Of a DNA stretch of 20,506 nucleotides, positions 6,089 through 12,743 are shown piece by piece. Each line of letters opens with the position of its first letter. Positions within the stretch are counted from its first letter, which is position 1. Origin of the DNA: Pseudomonadota bacterium (GTDB lineage Bacteria > Pseudomonadota > Alphaproteobacteria > Rhizobiales > Xanthobacteraceae). The notes below the pieces were generated by a model, which saw only the letters and a list, made by a program, of their open reading frames with translations, did no database searches and had not been told where the DNA came from. A program made the position numbers and the translations under genes. The stretch covers positions 1 through 20,506 of the forward strand of contig JAFAFP010000112.1 in the NCBI GenBank assembly GCA_023423415.1, written 5' to 3'.

Positions 6089-9000
6089 TTACTCTGCCGC
6101 AGCAATTGCCTGCATCCGCCATTGCGCCAGGAGCGCGCGCAGCGCGGCCGGCTTCACCGGCTTGTTGAGAATCTGCACGTCGCGGCTACGCGCTTCATCG
6201 CGGACACGGGGCGTCCGGTCGGCGGTAATCAGGATCGCCGGCATGTCGCGGCCGAAGCGCGCGCGCAATTGCACGATGACGTCGATGCCGTTGCCGTCAT
6301 CCAGGTGATAGTCAACCAGGAGGCCGCTCACGACAGCATCCGACGCTTCAATGGCTGCGATGGCCTCCCGCAGATCGGCCGCCTTCAGCACCTGACAACC
6401 CCAGCCACCGAGCAGCGCCTCCATGCCGTCGAGGATTTGCGGATCGTTATCGACGCACAAGACCGCCATACCGCCCAGCTGTGCCGGCACCACCCGCCCG
6501 GGTCGCCGCTGCGGTGTCGCCGCGCGTATTGCAGCCGAGACCGGCACCTCTACCGAGAACATCGAACCGCTGCCAGGCTGCGATTTCAGCTGCACCGGAT
6601 GTTTCAGAACGCGACCAATGCGTTCGACGATCGATAAACCAAGGCCGAGGCCACGCGCCACTTTTGCGCCGTCCTGAAGCCGATGGAATTCGCGGAAGAT
6701 AGCGCGTGTCTGCGAAGACGGAATGCCAAGCCCGCTATCATGGACCTCGATCCACAAGGCCCCGTTGCTGCGCCGGCAACCGACCAGCACGCGCCCTTGC
6801 GGTGTGTATTTGATCGCGTTGGAGATCAGGTTCTGCAAGAGGCGCCGCAAGAGCCGTCGATCCGACTGCACGGTCGCACCGGACGTGACAAACGTAAGAT
6901 CAAGCCCCTTTTCGCGAGCCAGGGGCGTGAACTCCACCTCAAGCTGCCGCATTAATTCGTCGATGCGGAACGAACTGACTTCCGGCTTCATCGCCCCAGT
7001 ATCAAGCCGTGAGATATCCAGCAGCGCGCCGAAAATCTCCTCCACGGCGTCGAGCGAGGCGTCGATATTGCCGACCAGCTTGCCGTCTTCGCCGCTCCCC
7101 TGCCGCTCCACCAAGGATGTTACGTAAAGTCGCGCAGCGTTCAGCGGCTGCAGGATGTCGTGGCTGGCCGCCGCGAGAAACCGGGTCTTGGAAATATTGG
7201 CTTCTTCGGCGTCCGCCTTGGCGCGCACGAGTTCGGCGTTCAGTCTCGTCAGTTCGGTCGTGCGCTCTGCTACACGCTTCTCCAGCGCCTCTGCGGCTTC
7301 ATAACTCGGCGTGACGTCAGTGAAAGTGGTCACGATACCACCGCCGGGCATGTGGTTCGCGCGCACATCGAGCACCAGGCCGCGCTCGGTAAAACGCTCG
7401 ACGAACGGCTCGGATGCGGCGGCATAGCGCGCCATACGGTCGCTAACGAGCTCGTCGATGTCGCCTGGGCCAAACACGCCCCGCTCAGCATGCAGACGAA
7501 GAATTTCCTCCAGCCGCGTACCGACGCCGATCATCTCACGCGGCAGATCGAGCGCCTCGCCGAACTGCCGGTTCCAGCAGACGAGCTGAAATTCCCTGTC
7601 GAAGACGGCGATGCCCTCACTCACGTGTTCGAGGGCGGTCTGCAGAATTTCGCGGTTGTAGTGGATCGCGGCATTGGCATCGTCGAGCAGCTTGAGAGCG
7701 GCACGGGTCGAGACCGTGCGCTTGCGCAGCAGCAGCGACAGCACAAGCCGCGACGATGCGGCTCCGATCGCAGAAGCGAGCAGATGTTCTGCATGCTGCA
7801 GCAACTGGAAATCGGCGGGATGTCCCGGCGCGAGATCGATCCGTTTGGCGGCAGCAAAATTCTCGAACGACGAGCGTGTCCGCTCTTCGCCGATATAACG
7901 CGACACCGTCGTGGTCAGCTCATCCACGGTGACAGCCGAGCGCCACAATCGGAAGCTTGGCACCGGCGCCGCATCCGGCACGAACAGATCAGCCTGAACC
8001 CGCTCGATCGCTTCCGGCGCGCGGCTGAGCGAAAAGCCGATATAGGCGATGATATTGAGCGCCAGGCTCCAGAACACACCATGGGCAAGTTGCGGCAGGT
8101 CGAGACCGAACAAGGCCTGTGGTCGCAGGAACCATATTCCGAATGGCCCCTCCGTCAGCACCGACGGGCTGACAAGACCGCTGCCGGCGGCGCTCGGGAT
8201 CAGCAAGGTATAGCCCCAGACCAGGAAGCCGACGACCATGCCGGCAATGGCGCCGCGCGCGGTGCCCTGTCGCCAAAACAGTCCGCCGAAGAATGCCGGC
8301 GCAAGCTGCGCCACGGCCGCAAAGGCGAGAAGACCGATGGACGCAAGCTGCGCATCCCCGACCGAACGGTAATAGAGATAGGCCAGCAACAGGATCGCGA
8401 AGATCGCAATGCGACGGACCCGCAGAAGCAGCGCGCCGACATCGGCCTGCCCGGTCACAAGTGCCGAGCGGCGTTTGAGGAAAACCGGCACCACGAGATC
8501 GTTCGACACCATGATCGCCAGCGCGACCGATTCCACAATCACCATGGCGGTTGCGGCCGACAGTCCGCCGATAAAGGCGGCGATCGTAAAGATCGAAGCG
8601 TCAGCCGAAAGCGGCAGCGCCAGCACGAACATGTCGCTGTCAACGCCGCCGGTCGGGAAAGTCAGCAAGCCGGCCAGCGCGATCGGCACTACGAACAGAT
8701 TGATCAGCACGAGATAGAGCGGAAACAGCCAGGCAGCGCGTTTAACCTCGGACTCGGAGTGGTTTTCGACCACGGTGACATGAAACTGCCGTGGCAGCAG
8801 GATGATCGCGACAAACGACAGAAGCGTCATTGCGAGCACGGTGGAGAAGGTCGGCGGCGTCGTCAGCACGGCCGCCGTATCGGGCCGGCTCAGCGCGCGC
8901 GAGAACAGATCAATTGGTCCGTCGAACATCCAGTAGGTGACAAACAGGCCGACCGCGAGGAACGCCGCGAGCTTCACGATCGATTCGGCGGCGATCGCCA

Positions 9001-9580
9001 GCATCAGACCGTCCTGGTGCTCCGTGGCATCGATGTGCCGCGTGCCGAACAGGATGGCGAAAGCCGCCATCGCCAGAGCAACCAGCAGGGCGGTGTCGCC
9101 GATCGCATTCGGCGTGAAATCCGGCGCGACATGCACGAAGACGGTGCCGAACATCGCCGACACGGCTTTCAATTGGAGCGCGATGTAGGGGATGGTGCCG
9201 ACGATGGCGATGAACGCGACAAGCGCCGCGACCGATTGATGCTTGCCGTATCGCGCCGCGATGAAATCGGCGATCGAGGTGATGTTGTGGCTCTTGGCCA
9301 GCCGTACGATGCGTAGCACCAGCGGCGTGAACAGGCCGATCATCAGGATCGGCCCGATATAGATCGTCAGGAAATCGAAGCCCGATTTGGAGGCGAGCCC
9401 CACCGACCCGAAGAAGGTCCAGGACGTACAATAGATCGCAAGGCAGAGCGGATAGATCAGCATCCGCGAGCGATCCGCACGCGCAAAACGCCAGCGGCGA
9501 TCGCCGTAGCTCGCCACGACGAACAGCAGACCGATATAGGCCAGCGCGATCGCGACGACGATCCAGGCCTGCAGCATCAT
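6089..9580 (-). CDS. crbS: Hybrid histidine kinase with SLC5 transporter-like sensor domain, CrbS-like
   Basis: This 1163-residue membrane sensor has, in order, an SLC5/sodium-solute-symporter-like region with about 12-13 hydrophobic helices (about 1-520), a STAC-like linker (about 545-630), a PAS domain (about 645-755), a coiled-coil lead-in, HisKA with phospho-acceptor His807 in 'AAASHDILQPLN', a HATPase_c domain (N-box 'LLQNLISNAIKYT' near 913, G-box 'GLGLGLSIV' near 980), and a C-terminal receiver (about 1037-1155) with Asp1090 in 'GLLVDYHLDDGNG'. The ATG at 9580 follows GGAGAGG. The combination is that of CrbS/MxtR/NahK-like kinases, in which the transporter module senses or moves a carbon substrate, proposed to be acetate. 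Its partner is the abutting response regulator. No Hpt domain is visible in the window. Confidence 0.92.
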   Translation of the reverse strand: MMLQAWIVVAIALAYIGLLFVVASYGDRRWRFARADRSRMLIYPLCLAIYCTSWTFFGSVGLASKSGFDFLTIYIGPILMIGLFTPLVLRIVRLAKSHNITSIADFIAARYGKHQSVAALVAFIAIVGTIPYIALQLKAVSAMFGTVFVHVAPDFTPNAIGDTALLVALAMAAFAILFGTRHIDATEHQDGLMLAIAAESIVKLAAFLAVGLFVTYWMFDGPIDLFSRALSRPDTAAVLTTPPTFSTVLAMTLLSFVAIILLPRQFHVTVVENHSESEVKRAAWLFPLYLVLINLFVVPIALAGLLTFPTGGVDSDMFVLALPLSADASIFTIAAFIGGLSAATAMVIVESVALAIMVSNDLVVPVFLKRRSALVTGQADVGALLLRVRRIAIFAILLLAYLYYRSVGDAQLASIGLLAFAAVAQLAPAFFGGLFWRQGTARGAIAGMVVGFLVWGYTLLIPSAAGSGLVSPSVLTEGPFGIWFLRPQALFGLDLPQLAHGVFWSLALNIIAYIGFSLSRAPEAIERVQADLFVPDAAPVPSFRLWRSAVTVDELTTTVSRYIGEERTRSSFENFAAAKRIDLAPGHPADFQLLQHAEHLLASAIGAASSRLVLSLLLRKRTVSTRAALKLLDDANAAIHYNREILQTALEHVSEGIAVFDREFQLVCWNRQFGEALDLPREMIGVGTRLEEILRLHAERGVFGPGDIDELVSDRMARYAAASEPFVERFTERGLVLDVRANHMPGGGIVTTFTDVTPSYEAAEALEKRVAERTTELTRLNAELVRAKADAEEANISKTRFLAAASHDILQPLNAARLYVTSLVERQGSGEDGKLVGNIDASLDAVEEIFGALLDISRLDTGAMKPEVSSFRIDELMRQLEVEFTPLAREKGLDLTFVTSGATVQSDRRLLRRLLQNLISNAIKYTPQGRVLVGCRRSNGALWIEVHDSGLGIPSSQTRAIFREFHRLQDGAKVARGLGLGLSIVERIGRVLKHPVQLKSQPGSGSMFSVEVPVSAAIRAATPQRRPGRVVPAQLGGMAVLCVDNDPQILDGMEALLGGWGCQVLKAADLREAIAAIEASDAVVSGLLVDYHLDDGNGIDVIVQLRARFGRDMPAILITADRTPRVRDEARSRDVQILNKPVKPAALRALLAQWRMQAIAAAE

Positions 9581-9714
9581 GGCCCTCTCCTAGGCCCCGC
9601 GCACTCACCAACAAAACATCACGGATCGCGGTTCATGGCTACCACCCGACAATACCATGGACCTTTCGTCGAATCCCATCCGGTCGTATCGTCAGCCAAT
9701 TCGGGCGACGGCTC

Positions 9715-9720
9715 AGGAGG
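9715..9720 (+). promoter_or_regulatory. Strong ribosome-binding site fixing the mscL start
   Basis: A full AGGAGG lies 5 nt before the ATG at 9726. The frame is also open upstream to an ATG at 9657, but that upstream stretch has no such site and encodes residues not found in MscL. Confidence 0.85.
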
Positions 9721-9725
9721 CATTG

Positions 9726-10154
9726 ATGGGTATTTTGAAGGAATTCCAGGAGTTTGCCGTCAAGGGCAACGTGGTCGATCTCGCCATCGGCGTGATCATC
9801 GGCGCCGCCTTCGGCAGGATCGTCGAGTCTCTGGTCGGCGACATGGTCATGCCGATTTTCGGCGCCATCGGCGGGCTCGATTTCTCCAATTACTTTATCG
9901 GTCTTTCAAAGGACGTGACCGCCACTAATCTCGCCGACGCCAAGAAACAAGGCGCAGTCCTGGCTTGGGGCAACTTCCTCACCATCGCCATCAATTTCGT
10001 CATCGTCGCCGGCGCATTGTTCTTTGTTGTCAAAGGCATCAACATCCTGCGTCGCAAGGTCGCCGCGACCGAAGCGCAAGCCAAGGCTGCAGAGCCGCCG
10101 CGCGACGAAAAGCTGCTGGAAGAGATCAGGGATTTGCTGGCGAAAAAAACCTAG
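9726..10154 (+). CDS. mscL: Large-conductance mechanosensitive channel
   Basis: This 142-residue inner-membrane channel opens under extreme membrane tension and releases solutes during hypo-osmotic shock. The N-terminal amphipathic helix ('MGILKEFQEFAVKGNVVDLA') runs into TM1 with the glycine/alanine-rich pore-lining motif 'AIGVIIGAAFGRIVESLV', a periplasmic loop (about 50-70), TM2 (about 78-100, 'NFLTIAINFVIVAGALFFVV') and the charged C-terminal helix ending 'LLEEIRDLLAKKT'. All family hallmarks are present and length is normal. It is transcribed divergently from the hybrid kinase, with 145 bp between start codons, but no functional link is implied. Confidence 0.97.
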   Translation: MGILKEFQEFAVKGNVVDLAIGVIIGAAFGRIVESLVGDMVMPIFGAIGGLDFSNYFIGLSKDVTATNLADAKKQGAVLAWGNFLTIAINFVIVAGALFFVVKGINILRRKVAATEAQAKAAEPPRDEKLLEEIRDLLAKKT

Positions 10155-10170
10155 CCGCGAAGGATGTGAG

Positions 10171-10226
10171 CATAGTCTCGGGACGACGGTTTCCTGGGAC
10201 TATGGACCCCCGCTCCGCTTTTTTTT
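10171..10226 (+). terminator. Possible mscL transcription terminator
   Basis: catagtc (10171-10177) pairs with gactatg (10198-10204) just downstream of mscL, and a run of eight T lies at 10219-10226. The T-run is 14 nt beyond the stem, so this is not a canonical intrinsic terminator. The hairpin and T-run are clear but the function is tentative. Confidence 0.3.
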
Positions 10227-10273
10227 ACCGCGAAAAATCTGTAACCTGACCCGCATATTTTGGGGGACGGGTT

Positions 10274-11290
10274 ATGTTGCGCATTATTTTTTCGGCTGTC
10301 TGTTTAGCCCTTGCATTATCTCTTGGCTCTGCCGCGTCGCAGGCATCGCCGACAACGGATGCCATCCTTGAGCGGTTGAACGCGCTCGAAAAGGAAAATG
10401 CCAACCTGCGTAAACGCGTGCAGCGCCTTGAGGGCGAGCGCGAGCAATTGCGCACAGCGTCGGTGTCGGCATCAGCCCCGGCTTCACCCTCATCCCCGAC
10501 GGCAGCCCGATCCGCAACCATCGCCGCTCCCGCCCTTCCCCCGGCCGCCAACCAGGCCTTCGCCGCCTATCCGGTTCAGGAGCAGGTGCGGAACTGGACC
10601 GGGGCCTATGCGGGTATCTCCGCCGGCGCCCGCCGCGAAGACCACACATGGCAGACGAACTCTTTCATGAACGGTTCGTTCGCCAGTTCGCCGAATAGCC
10701 AGGATTTCAACGACACGACCGCGCGGATCGGCGGCTTTGTCGGCTATAATTGGCAGATGGGTCCGCGACTGGTCGCCGGTATCGAGGGCGATTTCGCATG
10801 GGGTAAGACCTCGACCGGTACCAATCATGCCATCCCCGGCACGGGCGTCGGTGTTTTCCCGATCTTCGGCGGCCTCACGCCGAACGATTCAAGCTCGTTC
10901 GAGACGTCATGGGATGCGAGCCTTCGCGCCCGGCTTGGCGCGCTGATCACGCCCGACACGCTCGCCTACATCACCGGTGGCGCCGCCTGGCAACGGATCA
11001 AGGCGACCGCCACCTGCGACGCGAGCGTACCGCTCCCCGGCGTTTGCGCCTTCGAAAGCGTAACCGACACACAAAGCAAGACACTCGGCGGCTGGACGCT
11101 TGGCGCAGGTATCGAAACTGCACTCTGGGGCTATTGGACCGGGCGCATCGAATATCGCTATTCGCAATTCCGCGACTTCAACCATCTGTTCCTGCCGACG
11201 GATTGCTGCGACGGCAATGTGGACACCACGATCAAGCTGGCGACACACACATTTTCGGCAGGGGTCGCCTATCGCTTCAGCGGCTATTGA
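10274..11290 (+). CDS. Outer-membrane beta-barrel protein (Omp25/Omp31-like) with N-terminal coiled coil
   Basis: This 338-residue exported protein has a signal peptide (about 1-24, hydrophobic core 'IIFSAVCLALALSLG'). A short coiled-coil segment follows (about 30-60, 'ILERLNALEKENANLRKRVQRL'), then a Ser/Pro/Ala-rich linker (about 63-90). The C-terminal 240 residues form a beta-barrel of the outer-membrane immunogenic protein/Omp25 type: 'NWTGAYAGISAGA' opens the barrel, 'GGFVGYNWQMGPRLVAGIEGDFAWG' and 'ARLGALITPDTLAYITGGAAW' are typical strands, and the last strand ends 'SAGVAYRFSGY' with terminal aromatics. The coiled coil may reach into the periplasm or form oligomers, an addition most Omp25-like proteins lack. 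A GGGGGA lies upstream of the ATG. The ligand or role is unknown. Confidence 0.85.
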   Translation: MLRIIFSAVCLALALSLGSAASQASPTTDAILERLNALEKENANLRKRVQRLEGEREQLRTASVSASAPASPSSPTAARSATIAAPALPPAANQAFAAYPVQEQVRNWTGAYAGISAGARREDHTWQTNSFMNGSFASSPNSQDFNDTTARIGGFVGYNWQMGPRLVAGIEGDFAWGKTSTGTNHAIPGTGVGVFPIFGGLTPNDSSSFETSWDASLRARLGALITPDTLAYITGGAAWQRIKATATCDASVPLPGVCAFESVTDTQSKTLGGWTLGAGIETALWGYWTGRIEYRYSQFRDFNHLFLPTDCCDGNVDTTIKLATHTFSAGVAYRFSGY

Positions 11291-11312
11291 AGCAAAGGCA
11301 GCCAACGAAAAG

Positions 11313-11324
11313 ACATCGCGATGT
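11313..11324. promoter_or_regulatory. 12-bp perfect palindrome upstream of the aminotransferase gene
   Basis: acatcgcgatgt is a perfect palindrome in the 75-bp gap between the outer-membrane protein gene and the aminotransferase gene. It could be an operator half-site pair, but no matching regulator is identified. Confidence 0.25.
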
Positions 11325-11329
11325 GATAT

Positions 11330-11358
11330 TGCCCGACGGAGACAACAGCAATCGGGCA
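11330..11358 (+). other. Stem-loop just before the aminotransferase start
   Basis: tgcccga (11330-11336) pairs perfectly with tcgggca (11352-11358) around a 15-nt loop. It ends 7 nt before the ATG at 11366 and could mask the weak ribosome-binding region. No T-tract follows it. Confidence 0.28.
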
Positions 11359-11365
11359 GCAACCC

Positions 11366-12544
11366 ATGACCGACACGGCCGCACTGTTATCCGCGCTTCG
11401 CGCCCCGGCACGCGAGGCGCCCGACAGCGGCATTGTCGACATTATGAACTACGGTCGCCAACGTGACGGCGTGATGCCGCTCTGGGCCGGCGAAGGCGAT
11501 CTGCCGACGCCGGCCTTCATCGTCGAGGCCGCGGCACAGGCGCTCGCTTCAGGCGAGACATTCTATACATGGCAGCGCGGCATCCCGGAATTGCGCGCGG
11601 AACTGGCGCGCTATCATACAGCGCAATATGGGCGGGCGTTTTCGGCCGAAGAATTCTTCATCACCGGCTCCGGCATGCAGGCGATCCAGATCGCATTCTC
11701 GATGACGGCGGAGAGCGGCGGCGAGGTGATTATCCCGACGCCGGCCTGGCCGAATGCGGCCGCTGCGGCCGGCATCGTCGGTGCGCGTGCAGTCGAAGTG
11801 CCGATGCAGTTCGGCAATGCCGGATGGACGCTCGATCTCGAACGCGTCGCCGCTTCAATCACCGAGCGAACGCGCGTGCTTGTCGTCGTCACGCCATCCA
11901 ATCCGACCGGCTGGACTGCCACGCATGACGAGTTGCGCGCGTTGCTGGCGCTGGCGCGCCGTCACGGGCTCTGGATCGTCGCCGACGAAACCTATTCCCG
12001 CTTCTGGTATGGCGATGGGCCGCGCGCACCATCGTTCTTTGATGTCATGGCGCCGGACGATCGCATCCTGTTCGTCAATACGTTCTCCAAGAACTGGGCG
12101 ATGACCGGCTGGCGCATGGGCTGGATCGTGGCGAATCCTTCGCTCGGTCAGGTGGTCGAGAACCTCATTCAGTATTCGACATCGGGCGTTGCGCAATTCA
12201 TGCAGCGCGCCGGCGTGGTCGCTCTGGCGCATGGAGAGGATTTCGTAAAACAGCAAGTGCAGCGCGCGCGCACGAGCCGCGACATCGCCTGCAACATCAT
12301 CGGCGGCATCGGCCGCTGCCGGTTTACACCGCCGAAAGGCGCGTTCTATCTGTTCTTCTCGGTCGACGGCGAAAACGACATGCAGGCGTTGGCGCGACGT
12401 CTCGTCGACGAAGCACAGGCCGGTCTTGCGCCCGGCACCGCCTTCGGCGGCGGTGGCGAACGCTTTATCCGGCTCTGCTTTGCGCGCGATCCAAAACAGA
12501 TTGAAGAGGCGTGCACGCGGATCGCGAAGGTGTTGACGAAATAA
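11366..12544 (+). CDS. PLP-dependent aminotransferase, class I/II (fold type I)
   Basis: This 392-residue cytosolic aminotransferase resembles the aspartate aminotransferase family. Visible family residues include 'PSNPTG' (Asn179), the PLP-pyridine Asp207 and Tyr210 in 'VADETYS', and the Schiff-base lysine K242 in 'NTFSKNWAMTGWRMGW'. A C-terminal substrate-binding Arg lies in 'RFIRLCFARD' near residue 370. The N-terminal 'MPLWAGEGDLPTPAFI' region matches the usual substrate-lid segment. The exact amino-donor specificity cannot be read from the sequence. The ATG at 11366 is preceded by a short stem-loop but no strong Shine-Dalgarno. It follows the outer-membrane protein gene by 75 bp and is followed by a repeat doublet that separates it from the leftward dehydrogenase gene. 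Confidence 0.93.
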   Translation: MTDTAALLSALRAPAREAPDSGIVDIMNYGRQRDGVMPLWAGEGDLPTPAFIVEAAAQALASGETFYTWQRGIPELRAELARYHTAQYGRAFSAEEFFITGSGMQAIQIAFSMTAESGGEVIIPTPAWPNAAAAAGIVGARAVEVPMQFGNAGWTLDLERVAASITERTRVLVVVTPSNPTGWTATHDELRALLALARRHGLWIVADETYSRFWYGDGPRAPSFFDVMAPDDRILFVNTFSKNWAMTGWRMGWIVANPSLGQVVENLIQYSTSGVAQFMQRAGVVALAHGEDFVKQQVQRARTSRDIACNIIGGIGRCRFTPPKGAFYLFFSVDGENDMQALARRLVDEAQAGLAPGTAFGGGGERFIRLCFARDPKQIEEACTRIAKVLTK

Positions 12545-12550
12545 TTAGTT

Positions 12551-12576
12551 GTCATTCCGGGGGCGCGCGTAGCGTG
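12551..12576. repeat. Partial Bradyrhizobium-type 'ATTCCGGGGCGCG' repeat
   Basis: gtcattccgggggcgcgcgt at 12551-12570 resembles one arm of a well-known dispersed palindrome in Bradyrhizobium-like genomes (cattccggggcgcgcgaagcg). No matching opposite arm is present here, so it would be a half copy. This rests on memory of the family. Confidence 0.3.
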
Positions 12577-12583
12577 GACTCTT

Positions 12584-12742
12584 CTTCACCCTCCCCCTTG
12601 TGGGGAGGGTCGGCGAGCATCGAGCGCATGTGAGATGCGAGACGGGGTGGGGGTCAGTGTCGTGCATGCAGCAATCACCCCCACCCCGATCACCATCGCT
12701 TCGCTCCGGTGATCGACCCTCTCCACAAGGGGGAGGGTGAAG
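12584..12742. repeat. Composite inverted-repeat doublet (REPIN-like), copy 1
   Basis: The 29-nt outer arms (12584-12612 and 12714-12742) are reverse complements with one mismatch. An inner 12-nt perfect pair, cggggtgggggt (12643-12654) with acccccaccccg (12677-12688), closes the centre. Each half also contains its own small hairpin, for example gatcacc/ggtgatc at 12688-12714. The whole stretch can fold as one long hairpin or two smaller ones. It fills the gap between the convergent aminotransferase and dehydrogenase genes and ends 1 bp before the latter's stop codon. Confidence 0.85.
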
Positions 12743-12743
12743 A

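Noticed and set aside
7160..9316. 718-codon open frame antisense to the hybrid kinase
   Set aside because: Its composition (Arg/Gln/His/Asp-rich) is typical of the antisense of a GC-rich gene, and the kinase on the other strand has full domain support.
10155..10273. Riboswitch or small RNA between mscL and the outer-membrane protein gene
   Set aside because: Only one 7-bp stem and a separated T-run are visible. Nothing supports a structured RNA.
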